Of a stretch of DNA of 64,000 nt, positions 12,107-20,156 are shown in pieces; the stretch's first letter is position 1; every line of letters starts with the position of its first letter. A model generated the notes under the pieces. The model searched no databases. It was given only the letters and a program-made list of their open reading frames with translations, and was not told the DNA's origin. The position numbers and the translations under genes were made by a program. The stretch comes from Paraliobacillus zengyii (GTDB lineage: Bacteria > Bacillota > Bacilli > Bacillales > Amphibacillaceae), in NCBI RefSeq assembly GCF_003268595.1, contig NZ_CP029797.1, forward strand, positions 517,501 through 581,500. Direction: 5' to 3'.

Positions 12107-12910
12107 TTATGAATTGATTATTTCAAGATACTCTTTCGGTGTGATAAACATGTATTTTTTAAAATCTTTATAAAAATGGGCTTTATCATAATAACCATAC
12201 TTATCAACAATATCTGATAGTAGATAAGGCTTTCTAATAAGAGTGTTAACAGAATATTGCAATCTGACTATTTGGCTAAATTCCTTAGGCGAGAAACCAA
12301 TGTATTCTGCGAATTTTTTCCGTAAATATCTATCTGAATAGCCTGTTTCTGTTGAGAGCTCTTTTACAGTTTTTAATCCCTTGGATAGGTATATAATATC
12401 GAGACAACAATTGATTAGATTTCTATCATAGTTATATCCAGTCTCATTGGCAGGAGTTAAAAAAGAGGTAAACAATGAAATGCGTTTTTTGAATTCGTTT
12501 TGTTGGACTATTTGTTCAAGGAATGAGTTATTAAAATTTAAAACATCTGTTAAGGGAAGACGTTTATGATGAAGTAACTCCTCTAATGAACAATTTAAAA
12601 ATAATCTGCCTTGATCCGGATATAGACGTATTCCAAAATAAGAGGTATGTGCTATAAATTCATCTTGCCTGCGTTGTTCAGGACTAACAGCTACCATCGC
12701 AGAAGGATTAGTTGAATGTAAGTTGAAGAGCAAGTCGATACAACCATCAGGAATTATAGGTAATATACCATGTTGGTCTGCTCCAACTTTAAATTGATAA
12801 AATAAGGATACACCACTACTTTGCTTTTGATTTGGTTTATATTCTATATATTGCTCACTATATCTTTTTATTTCAGGTTGTGTAGGATTGTAGCTCAAAC
12901 TATTTATCAT
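12107..12910 (-). CDS. AraC-family transcriptional regulator
   Basis: 267 aa. C-terminal ~100 residues hold two AraC helix-turn-helices (LSTETGYSDRYLRKKFAEYIGFSPKEFSQ; LSDIVDKYGYYDKAHFYKDFKKYMFITPKEYLE). The N-terminal ~150 residues match the cupin-like sensor of the group with GILPIIPDGCIDLLF. GGAGGAG lies 11 nt before the ATG. It stands between the moaF-like gene and the permease, divergent from the permease, and is the best candidate to read the element repeated before moaF-like, permease and amine oxidase genes. Analogous in position to MoaR of the Klebsiella monoamine regulon, though of a different family. Confidence 0.9.
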   Translation of the reverse strand: MINSLSYNPTQPEIKRYSEQYIEYKPNQKQSSGVSLFYQFKVGADQHGILPIIPDGCIDLLFNLHSTNPSAMVAVSPEQRRQDEFIAHTSYFGIRLYPDQGRLFLNCSLEELLHHKRLPLTDVLNFNNSFLEQIVQQNEFKKRISLFTSFLTPANETGYNYDRNLINCCLDIIYLSKGLKTVKELSTETGYSDRYLRKKFAEYIGFSPKEFSQIVRLQYSVNTLIRKPYLLSDIVDKYGYYDKAHFYKDFKKYMFITPKEYLEIINS

Positions 12911-13028
12911 GTTAAATTAACTCCTCCTACTTGTTATAGCTATAGTAAAAATTATAGATTGTTTTCTGAATATTTCAATTACAATGTGAGATTATCTGAC
13001 GCTACTTGTTAATTATTTTGTTTTAGTT

Positions 13029-13085
13029 CCTATTTTTACAATGAAAGTTTACAGAATTTTTTGTATATTAAGTTTATAAAAGGAG
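13029..13085 (+). promoter_or_regulatory. Shared amine-island promoter element, copy B (before permease)
   Basis: Same layout as copies A and C: TTCC-N7-ACAATG-N20-TATATT. Copy B also shares with copy C the stretch ACAGAATTTTT before the -10 and the AAAAGGAGGGG ribosome binding site after it, so B and C are duplicates of one longer segment. Confidence 0.75.
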
Positions 13086-13092
13086 GGGCATT

Positions 13093-13140
13093 ATGTGTTT
13101 TCAAAACTTACTTTTGGTAAATCGGCCATTAGAATGCTAA
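13093..13140 (+). pseudogene. Decayed copy of the amine oxidase start
   Basis: A 15-codon frame after AGGAGGGG encodes MCFQNLLLVNRPLEC and stops. The intact amine oxidase begins MSIQKLVSVNHPLEP; 8 of 15 residues and about 33 of 42 bases agree, and the match continues upstream through the ribosome binding site and promoter (copies B and C). It is therefore the remnant of a second amine oxidase gene 5' end, or a promoter segment copied in front of the permease. It may be translated as a leader peptide. Confidence 0.75.
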
Positions 13141-13199
13141 ATACATGTTTTATTCTAAATGAATATATCTGAATATTTAAAAAATTGGAGGTAATATGG

Positions 13200-14618
13200 A
13201 TGACTAATAATATGAATAATAAGGTAGGTTTATGGACAGCAACAGCTACTGCAGTGGGAATAGTAGTAGCGTCGTCAGTGATGGTATCATTAGGACAAGG
13301 ATACGGGCTTGGCGGGCCTGGATTCATCATTGCAATGGTCGTGGCCCTTTTATTAAATGTTTTAGTCGCATTTACCTTTGCTGAGTTATCAGGAATGATG
13401 CCAAAAGCAGGTGGAATGGTTAACTATACATTGCCTGCGTTAGGTCCCTTTGTGGGAATGGTTTCGGTACTAAGTGGTTATGTTCTTGTCAGTATGTTTG
13501 CTGGTGGTGCAGAAATGTATGTTGCAGGAGTTATCGTTAATGATGTATTTGATCTATCCATATCTCCAACTATTGTTTCTGTTATTTTTGTAGCAGCCTT
13601 GGTACTGGTAAATATTCGCGGTGTTAAGTTGTTCGGTAAGGTACAGGTTGCTTTAACAAGTTTAATGATATTATCAATTGTAATTATAGGGCTAATAGGA
13701 TTAACAGGAACTGGAAGTGGTGAACCCTTGGAGACTAGTATTGAATTCAATCCACTAGGAGTAGGGATTTTTAGTTTAGTTGCTTTAGCTTTCTGGCTCT
13801 TTGTAGGTATAGAGTTTGTGACTCCGATGGCTGAGGAATTAAAAAATCCTAAAGTATATATTCCCTTGTCTATGGTATTAGGATTACTAATTATTTTAGT
13901 TGCAGATTTAATATTTGGAAATGCAGCGATAAAATATGTACCTTTAGATGTATTAGCTAATTCTGACTCGCCTCATATGGATACTTCAACTGCGATTCTA
14001 GGAAGGACAGGACAAATTTGGATGGGAATAGTAACAATCTTAGCTACTTCTAGTACACTCAATACATTATTATACGCAATCCCAAAAATGTTGCAATCAA
14101 TGGCAGAATTAGGGCAGTTACCTAAGGTTTTTGCGAAGTTAAATAAGTGGGGAACACCATGGATTTCCATTATATTTATGGGTGCATTAATGTTAATGCT
14201 TGTTGTTGCAAACGTTACTGCAACAAGTTCCATTACAACCTTCATTTTAGCTGGAGCGCTTTGTTGGTGTATAACTTATATCATCGCACACATAAATGTC
14301 ATTGTCCTACGATTCAAATATCCTAACATGAAAAGATCTTTTAAATCACCGTTGGGTGTTACATTTCAGATAATAGGGATTATTGGAATGGTATTTATGG
14401 TAATAAATATTCATCCAGATCCAATGATGAAAACTCAAATTTATCAGTTTGCATTTGTGTTTTTAGCTTTCGTTGTAATTTTCTCGTTGCTGTGGATCAA
14501 GATAAAAATGAAAATGAAGTTATTTCAAACTACTAATCTAAGCAATCAAGAATCATCAACTGGCAACCCAAATGAAGAGCCTATACTAGATGAAAAACCT
14601 AATATTAACACTAATTAG
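13200..14618 (+). CDS. APC-family amino acid/amine permease
   Basis: Twelve-helix secondary transporter of the amino acid-polyamine-organocation superfamily, 472 aa. The N-terminus VGLWTATATAVGIVVASSVMV holds the helix 1 substrate-binding region, followed by GPGFIIAMVVALLLNVLVAFTFAELSGMMPKAGGM, which is typical. The polar C-terminal tail (about 445-472) is cytosolic. ATG 13200 follows GGAGG (13187-13191) by 8 nt. Given the amine oxidase and the shared promoter element, an aromatic or aliphatic amine is the likely cargo, as for TynP in enterobacteria; this is inference. Confidence 0.88.
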   Translation: MTNNMNNKVGLWTATATAVGIVVASSVMVSLGQGYGLGGPGFIIAMVVALLLNVLVAFTFAELSGMMPKAGGMVNYTLPALGPFVGMVSVLSGYVLVSMFAGGAEMYVAGVIVNDVFDLSISPTIVSVIFVAALVLVNIRGVKLFGKVQVALTSLMILSIVIIGLIGLTGTGSGEPLETSIEFNPLGVGIFSLVALAFWLFVGIEFVTPMAEELKNPKVYIPLSMVLGLLIILVADLIFGNAAIKYVPLDVLANSDSPHMDTSTAILGRTGQIWMGIVTILATSSTLNTLLYAIPKMLQSMAELGQLPKVFAKLNKWGTPWISIIFMGALMLMLVVANVTATSSITTFILAGALCWCITYIIAHINVIVLRFKYPNMKRSFKSPLGVTFQIIGIIGMVFMVINIHPDPMMKTQIYQFAFVFLAFVVIFSLLWIKIKMKMKLFQTTNLSNQESSTGNPNEEPILDEKPNINTN

Positions 14619-14624
14619 GAAATA

Positions 14625-14666
14625 AAAAAGATACTTCTCTCTAAAGTTTGGAGAAGTATCTTTTTT
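14625..14666 (+). terminator. Terminator of permease gene
   Basis: AAAAAGATACTTCTC (14625-14639) pairs with GAGAAGTATCTTTTT (14651-14665), ending in a six-T run. Confidence 0.9.
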
Positions 14667-14747
14667 CTGCGCATTTCACCTCAATGTAATCGTCTACAAG
14701 GTTTCTCTATTATAAACAGGAAGCACTTGCATCCTTTCAACCTTTTT

Positions 14748-14789
14748 AAACGGGTAATAAGTAAATTCACCCGTTTGGGTAATTGTTGA
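14748..14789 (+). promoter_or_regulatory. Palindrome upstream of amidohydrolase -35
   Basis: AAACGGGT (14748-14755) and ACCCGTTT (14769-14776) form a perfect 8-bp inverted repeat with a 13-nt spacer, about two helical turns between half-site centres, directly before a TTGACT (14784-14789) that can serve as -35. Position fits an activator operator. The binding protein is not known; this element is not the TTCC/ACAATG element. Confidence 0.5.
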
Positions 14790-14885
14790 CTTTCAAATTA
14801 TAAAGTAAGTTTAAAGAAGGTAAGACAGAATTGAAAAAAAAATCATTATATTTCTATCAACTAAATTTAAGGAGTGATTTTTCGT

Positions 14886-16529
14886 ATGACAGATTCAGTA
14901 TATAAAAATGGGAATATTTATTGTGTAGAACCAAAAGGAACTTGGGCACAGGCCGTTGCTATTAAAAATAAGAAATTCATTGCTGTTGGAAGCAACGACG
15001 AGATAGATTCTTATATAACTCCTGAGACAGAAGTGATAGATTTATTGGGGAAAACAGTAATTCCAGGACTTCATGATATGCATACACATGCCTTAATTGG
15101 CTCATACGAATTATTTAATACCTGTAACCTACCAACTGCAGCTACTAGTACTCTAAAAGATCTACTCGAAATGATTGAACAATACTTGAAGACAAATCCA
15201 CAAGCAGAATGGATTACTGGTGGTGCATGGCAGGCATTTGTACAGGATCAGCTTCACAGAAAGCATTTAGATGCCATTGAACCTAATCGTCCTATATTGT
15301 TATATGACTTTTCCCATCATAATGCCTGGGTAAACAGTAAAGCGCTAGAAATTGCAGCGATTGATGCAAATACACCAAATCCTTCTGGTGGTATGATTTT
15401 AAGAGATGAAAATGGTGAGCCGACTGGTATATTACTAGAAAGTGCAACACAACTAGTTGCAAAGCATATCAAGTTCCATGAAAAGTATAACCATAAAGAA
15501 TCAGCTAAGTATATTATGAAATCACTAAATCAATATGGCATTACTAGTATTAAAGATGCACTAGCAGATAAAACTGTTTTGGATACATATCAGATACTGG
15601 ATAAAGAGGATAACTTGAATATGAGGATAGCGGCATATTTACCGTGGAAAACAAGTGTTTTAGGCGCTGAGGCTACAGAGGCAGAACAATTATCATTGAT
15701 TGAAAATCGAAAACAGTATCAATCAGACTTAGTTCAAACGAATTTTGTTAAGATGTTTATTGATGGTGTACCAGTTGCGAAAACTGCTGCATTCTTTGAC
15801 AATTATGTTGGGGAAGAAAACAATTATGTAGACCAATTGTTAATAGATCCAGATACATTAAAAAAAGATTTCATTTATCTAGACAAACAAGGTATATCGA
15901 TAAAAATTCATGCGACAGGTGATGCAGCAATTAGTGTAGTTTTAGATGCGATCGAAGCATCAAGTGCAAAAAATGGATCTACTTTAAGACATCAAATTGC
16001 CCATACGAACTTTGTGAGTCCAAAAGATTACAAGAGGTTTAAGCAAGTGAACGCCGTTGCAGAGTTCTCCCCTCCACTCTGGGCACCAACAATTACTCAT
16101 GAGGGAAATAAAGCTGTGCTAGGAGAAAAGCGTGCCGATCAAGCATATCCAATCAAATCAATCATAAAAGAGGGTACAACTTCTGTTTATGGTTCAGATT
16201 ATCCTATTATACCAGATCCAAATCCTTGGTACTCAATGGAAGCTATGATTACACGAGAGGATCCTTCTCGTGAATTTCCAGGGGCGTTAAATAAACGGGA
16301 GGCAATTACGGTGTTTGATGCGGTTGAAATCTTCACGATTAACGGAGCAAAATCAATGTACTTAGAAGATCTTACAGGCTCTATAGAAGTAGGGAAATCC
16401 GCAGATATGATCATATTGAATCAGAATATTTTTGAAATTGTTGCTTCTGAGATTCATCATACAGAGGTACTTGTTACTGTTTTTGGTGGAAAGAAAATAT
16501 ATGAAAATGATGAAGAGGTTATGAAGTAA
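14886..16529 (+). CDS. YtcJ-like metal-dependent amidohydrolase
   Basis: 547 aa, amidohydrolase-3 family (TIM barrel with a small beta domain at both ends). Metal-site motifs are seen in order: HDMHTHA (HxH), VKMFIDGVP, KIHATGDAA, RHQIAHTNFV and YGSDYPI (Asp). LLGKTVIPGLHDMHTH and IEVGKSADMIILNQNIF are hallmarks. ATG 14886 is preceded by AAGGAG 11 nt upstream; a GTG at 14874 would lie on that site. Members hydrolyse exocyclic or N-acyl amides and related compounds. Neighbouring DUF3237 and amine oxidase genes run in the same direction, 31 nt and ~590 nt on. Confidence 0.88.
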   Translation: MTDSVYKNGNIYCVEPKGTWAQAVAIKNKKFIAVGSNDEIDSYITPETEVIDLLGKTVIPGLHDMHTHALIGSYELFNTCNLPTAATSTLKDLLEMIEQYLKTNPQAEWITGGAWQAFVQDQLHRKHLDAIEPNRPILLYDFSHHNAWVNSKALEIAAIDANTPNPSGGMILRDENGEPTGILLESATQLVAKHIKFHEKYNHKESAKYIMKSLNQYGITSIKDALADKTVLDTYQILDKEDNLNMRIAAYLPWKTSVLGAEATEAEQLSLIENRKQYQSDLVQTNFVKMFIDGVPVAKTAAFFDNYVGEENNYVDQLLIDPDTLKKDFIYLDKQGISIKIHATGDAAISVVLDAIEASSAKNGSTLRHQIAHTNFVSPKDYKRFKQVNAVAEFSPPLWAPTITHEGNKAVLGEKRADQAYPIKSIIKEGTTSVYGSDYPIIPDPNPWYSMEAMITREDPSREFPGALNKREAITVFDAVEIFTINGAKSMYLEDLTGSIEVGKSADMIILNQNIFEIVASEIHHTEVLVTVFGGKKIYENDEEVMK

Positions 16530-16560
16530 CTTGTACTAAATTAAAGGAGATGGGAGCAAG

Positions 16561-17010
16561 ATGGAGATCGGTTTGGAATACATTTTTCAGGCATATATTA
16601 AGTTAGAAAAAGGGATTGACGTCGGTTTAACTGCAAATGGTTTCCGTAACATCGTACCTATTATAGGCGGTAATTTTAAAGGAAACGATTTAAACGGTGA
16701 AGTGATTCCAGGAGGAGCTGATTGGCAACTTATTAGACAAGATGGGATAATTCAAGCCGAAGCAAAGTACACGTTAAAAACGGACGACGGGGCACTAATC
16801 TTTGTGGTAAATAAGGGGGTCATAAACCCAGAACTAGGTTACGCCAGAGCGTCTCCACATTTTGAGGTTTCTAATGAAAAGTATATGTGGCTCTGTAAAT
16901 CGCTTTTCATAAGTGAAATAACACCAATGTTGGATGAAAAAACGCCTATATCAGATGATCCTAGCCCTAGTCCAAACGGGGTATCCATTAGATTTTATCG
17001 AGTCACTTAA
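16561..17010 (+). CDS. DUF3237-family protein
   Basis: 149 aa, soluble. DUF3237 signature: GFRNIVPIIGGNFKG, GEVIPGGADWQLIRQDGI, AKYTLKTDDGALIFVVNKG, then RASPHFEV and YMWLCKSLFIS. Family proteins are small beta-barrels without known activity. AAAGGAGA (16543-16550) precedes the ATG by 10 nt. It follows the amidohydrolase closely, so the two are probably cotranscribed. No catalytic residue can be named. Confidence 0.85.
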   Translation: MEIGLEYIFQAYIKLEKGIDVGLTANGFRNIVPIIGGNFKGNDLNGEVIPGGADWQLIRQDGIIQAEAKYTLKTDDGALIFVVNKGVINPELGYARASPHFEVSNEKYMWLCKSLFISEITPMLDEKTPISDDPSPSPNGVSIRFYRVT

Positions 17011-17048
17011 GAATGAATATAATAGCAGGGAAGTAGAAACTTAATCTG

Positions 17049-17105
17049 TTCCGTTTTTTACAATGATTAATAACAGAATTTTTAGTATATTTAGTTTAGA
17101 AAAAG
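17049..17105 (+). promoter_or_regulatory. Shared amine-island promoter element, copy C (before amine oxidase)
   Basis: TTCC-N7-ACAATG-N20-TATATT with the same spacing as copies A and B, followed by AAAAAGGAGGGG. It gives the amine oxidase its own promoter, separate from the amidohydrolase-DUF3237 unit upstream. Confidence 0.75.
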
Positions 17106-17116
17106 GAGGGGTAATA

Positions 17117-19066
17117 ATGAGTATTCAAAAATTAGTATCTGTAAATCATCCATTAGAACCTTTAAGAGCAGAAGAAATAGAACAAGCAGTCAGTATTTTA
17201 AAGAAGGAAAAACAATTAAATGATTCTGTTCGTTTTGCAACAGTAGTATTACATGAGCCAGAAAAGAAGTTTGTACTTAATTTCAAACTTGATCAAAATA
17301 TTGATCGTGAGGCTTTCATTGTAGCATTGGATAATAAAGAAGAAAAAACATATGAAGCAGTTGTATCTATTACGAATGAGGAAGTTAAATCTTGGGATTA
17401 TATTCCGGGAGTACAAGCCGGGATTATGTTAGATGAATTTGAAGAAGTAGAAAACATAGTTAAAAATTATCCGAAATTTCAAGAGGCTTTACTAAAAAGG
17501 GGCATTACTGACTCGGAATTAGTAATGGTTGATCCATGGTCAGCAGGTAATTTCGGTATCAAAGAAGATGAGGGTATAAGATTAGCACGTGCAATTTGTT
17601 GGATGAAAAAGTTTCCGCTCGATAACGGATACGCCTATCCATTAACTGGTATTGTTGTCTATGTTGATTTGAATAAACGGAAGGTTCATCGATTTGAAGA
17701 TCATGGTGTTCGTTCTATTCCACCAACAGATGCAAACTACTCACCAGAAACATCCGATAGCATCTTTACTAGGACGGATTTAAAACCACTGGATATCATT
17801 CAACCTGAAGGGCCAAGCTTTGAAATTGATGGTCATAACATTAAATGGCAAAAATGGGACATTCGTTTTGGTTTCACACCACGAGAGGGACTAGTGCTTT
17901 ATAATGTTGGATATGAAGATAAAGAAAAAATTCGTCCAATATTATATCGCGCTTCCTTGTCAGAGATGGTGGTGCCTTATGCGGATAGTAGCTTTGCACA
18001 CAACACCCAAAATGCCTTTGATGCAGGAGAATACGGAATGGGTCAGTTGGCAAATTCATTAGAATTAGGATGTGATTGTTTAGGTGAAATTCGTTACTTT
18101 GATGCAGTTATGTCCGACAGTAAAGGAAATGCAAGAACATTACCGAATGCAGTCTGTTTGCATGAAGAAGATTATGGCGTAGCGTGGAAACACACGGATT
18201 GGAGAACAAATCAAGTGGAGGTGCGTCGCTCTCGTAGACTTGTATTATCGTTCTTCTGTACGGTTGGAAACTATGATTATGGTTTTTATTGGTGTTTTTA
18301 TCAAGATGGTACGATTGAAATGGAAGTCAAACTAACTGGTATGTTGAACACCGGTACTTACGATGAAACAGGTAAATCTAAATATGGTACAGAGGTTGCG
18401 CCACAATTGAATGCATCTCATCATCAACACTTTTTCAACTTCCGTTTGGATACGATGGTAGATGGTATGCAAAACTCTGTCGTGGAATACCATACGGAAG
18501 CTGAAGCCGAAGGGAAACACAATCCTTATGATAATGGCTTTTACACGGTATCAAAAACATTTAAGAATGAGCAAGAAGCACAGCGTGTGATAGACATTCC
18601 GTCTCAACGTACTTGGAAGGTCATTAATGCTAACTCCTTAAATGCAGTAGGTACTCCAGTTGGTTATAAAATTGTTCCAGGGGAAAACTGCTTACCATTT
18701 GCTGGTCAAAAATCTAGTGTTTTAAAACGTGCAGGTTTCCTTAATAAGCATTTATTCGTTACAAAATATGATCCGAAAGAAAAGTATGCTTCAGGAGATT
18801 ATCCGAACCAACATCCTGGTGGAGAAGGTATAACCAAATATGCAGAAGCAAACCGTAATATTGAGAATGAAGATGTAGTCATGTGGTACACAATGGGCCA
18901 TCATCATATTACAAGACCAGAGGATTGGCCAGTAATGCCAACTGCTTATATTAGTTTTCAGTTAAAGCCTGTCGGATTCTTTGATCGAAATCCTGCACTA
19001 GATTTACCAAGACCAGTATCAAAATCAGGACATTGTAAGACTAAAGATAGTGGTAGTTGTCATTAA
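17117..19066 (+). CDS. tynA: Copper-containing amine oxidase (TPQ cofactor), cytoplasmic
   Basis: Oxidises primary amines to aldehyde, ammonia and hydrogen peroxide. 649 aa, in the size range of Arthrobacter phenylethylamine/histamine oxidases. The cofactor precursor is Tyr386 in TVGNYDYG; the base Asp lies in NAFDAGEYG; copper histidines are in HHQHFFNFRLD and in the downstream HHHITRPEDWPVMP. All key residues are present. No signal peptide, unlike E. coli TynA, so the enzyme acts inside the cell. ATG 17117 follows GGAGGGG by 6 nt; the longer frame from 17063 would start inside the promoter. No aldehyde dehydrogenase is encoded nearby. Confidence 0.93.
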   Translation: MSIQKLVSVNHPLEPLRAEEIEQAVSILKKEKQLNDSVRFATVVLHEPEKKFVLNFKLDQNIDREAFIVALDNKEEKTYEAVVSITNEEVKSWDYIPGVQAGIMLDEFEEVENIVKNYPKFQEALLKRGITDSELVMVDPWSAGNFGIKEDEGIRLARAICWMKKFPLDNGYAYPLTGIVVYVDLNKRKVHRFEDHGVRSIPPTDANYSPETSDSIFTRTDLKPLDIIQPEGPSFEIDGHNIKWQKWDIRFGFTPREGLVLYNVGYEDKEKIRPILYRASLSEMVVPYADSSFAHNTQNAFDAGEYGMGQLANSLELGCDCLGEIRYFDAVMSDSKGNARTLPNAVCLHEEDYGVAWKHTDWRTNQVEVRRSRRLVLSFFCTVGNYDYGFYWCFYQDGTIEMEVKLTGMLNTGTYDETGKSKYGTEVAPQLNASHHQHFFNFRLDTMVDGMQNSVVEYHTEAEAEGKHNPYDNGFYTVSKTFKNEQEAQRVIDIPSQRTWKVINANSLNAVGTPVGYKIVPGENCLPFAGQKSSVLKRAGFLNKHLFVTKYDPKEKYASGDYPNQHPGGEGITKYAEANRNIENEDVVMWYTMGHHHITRPEDWPVMPTAYISFQLKPVGFFDRNPALDLPRPVSKSGHCKTKDSGSCH

Positions 19067-19074
19067 AAAAGAGA

Positions 19075-19108
19075 GAAGAAGTAAGAAGTAAACACTTCTT
19101 ACTTCTTC
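19075..19108 (+). repeat. Perfect hairpin between amine oxidase and membrane protein genes
   Basis: GAAGAAGTAAGAAGT (19075-19089) and ACTTCTTACTTCTTC (19094-19108) form a perfect 15-bp stem with a 4-nt loop. Only two T follow, so it may partly terminate or protect the amine oxidase message rather than end it fully. Confidence 0.75.
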
Positions 19109-19132
19109 TTCACAATTGGAGGAGGTCTTGAC

Positions 19133-19708
19133 ATGCTGATTACTAGTCTTATTACGGTTATCTTGTTTAGTTTTTTCTTTTATTTATCAATCAAATCAGC
19201 AAGTAGTGAATCGATCAAATCATTAGGAAAATGTGTTCCGATGGTTTTAGGAATGACGAGTAGTGTTACCATCGGTTTAATTATAGGAGTTTGGATACCT
19301 GATTTCCTTGCTATTGCGACAATTGCTGCTATTACTGTTTCATCACTTGTCTCCTTTTTATTTGTAAAAAGATTTGGTATCAACGGAATTATGGAAGCAC
19401 AAGCAGCCAGTTTTATGGGAGCAATGATGGGAGCTATGTTAGGAGTCATGCTTACATCTACTACGGAAGTTGTCCTTATGTTAGTAGCATCGATCCTGTT
19501 TTTCATCGTTAGTGTTGGTATCATGATTGCGTTATTAAATAAAAAGTCGGGTCAAAAAGTAGTGCTTTTTACTAAAAGAATAGAGTTTTATGTATTACTA
19601 GTATTAACAGTAAGTGTGATTGGCGCATTAGGGGTTCATGAAATATCGAAGGAAGGAAGTACAGATCAAGAGAATATGGAGGAAGAAATGCTTGAACATT
19701 CTCATTAA
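19133..19708 (+). CDS. Small Met/Gly-rich membrane protein
   Basis: 191 aa with about five membrane spans (near 2-20, 34-54, 56-76, 92-140 as one or two, 150-166) and an acidic tail ending in EHSH. The span MGAMMGAMLGVML is rich in methionine and small residues, a pattern seen in metal-handling helices. GGAGGAGG (19118-19125) gives a strong ribosome binding site 7 nt before the ATG. I do not recognise the family. Position directly after a copper enzyme suggests copper supply, but this is inference only. Confidence 0.65.
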   Translation: MLITSLITVILFSFFFYLSIKSASSESIKSLGKCVPMVLGMTSSVTIGLIIGVWIPDFLAIATIAAITVSSLVSFLFVKRFGINGIMEAQAASFMGAMMGAMLGVMLTSTTEVVLMLVASILFFIVSVGIMIALLNKKSGQKVVLFTKRIEFYVLLVLTVSVIGALGVHEISKEGSTDQENMEEEMLEHSH

Positions 19709-19769
19709 ATTAGAAAGAAGTAGTAGCATTAAGTACGTAAGTGTTATAAAAAATAGGGTATGCTAGCAC

Positions 19770-19820
19770 AAGACCTCTTTAGAAAAGTCTAAGTTATATA
19801 AACTTTTCTAAAGGGGTCTT
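19770..19820 (+). terminator. Terminator-like hairpin closing the amine island
   Basis: AAGACCTCTTTAGAAAAGT (19770-19788) pairs with ACTTTTCTAAAGGGGTCTT (19802-19820) with one or two mismatches. The T-run after it is broken, so its strength is uncertain. Confidence 0.75.
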
Positions 19821-20045
19821 ATAATGTTTTTAAATAATTTCAATTAATCCTTATGTTTTATAAACGATATTGAAAATCATGTTTAGAAATAAACCAGCTT
19901 CATAAAAAAATAGTAACGCTCATCTTTTAATGTGATAAAGAGAATAGAAGAAACATAAAATGATATATATTACCTTTCACAGATAAATGTTAAAGTGCAA
20001 CTAAACAAATAGCTTAGACTTCTATAAGAAAACTATAGCTAAAAA

Positions 20046-20059
20046 TAAAGCGCTTTCAA
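20046..20059 (-). promoter_or_regulatory. Probable cre site before lipoprotein GH3
   Basis: Read on the minus strand, TGAAAGCGCTTTAT agrees with the cre consensus TGWAANCGNTNWCA except at the last two bases, and has the palindromic core AAAGCGCTTT. Catabolite repression of the GH3 gene is expected. Confidence 0.65.
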
Positions 20060-20060
20060 A

Positions 20061-20092
20061 TTATGTAACTTATACAACAGTTTATGTAATTT
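20061..20092 (+). promoter_or_regulatory. Direct repeat, candidate LytTR operator (site 1)
   Basis: TTATGTAACTT (20061) and TTATGTAATTT (20082) are repeated 21 bp apart, two helical turns, and the second copy reads ACAGTTTATGTAATTTG. A related pair lies before the LytTR regulator gene at 23024-23060. Direct repeats at this spacing are the usual form of LytTR sites. Confidence 0.5.
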
Positions 20093-20156
20093 GAATTTTT
20101 GTGTTTACCTTCAGTGCTATACTAAATTTAGTCAAATGGAAAGGGGAGATTATTAG

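Larger units (their letters stand above)
19821..20156. other. Leader region of the first GH3 gene
   Basis: Intergenic. The first ~220 nt show nothing clear. The last ~110 nt hold a cre-like site, a direct repeat and an extended -10 TGCTATACT at about 20115-20123, all given separately or in findings. Confidence 0.5.

Noticed and set aside
12821..13012. 63-codon plus-strand frame over the AraC-type gene start
   Set aside because: Antisense to the regulator's 5' end and without a ribosome binding site.
19133..19708. Calling the membrane protein a known copper transporter
   Set aside because: No CopD/YcnJ, P-type ATPase or Ctr signature is visible; only methionine content and position support a copper link.
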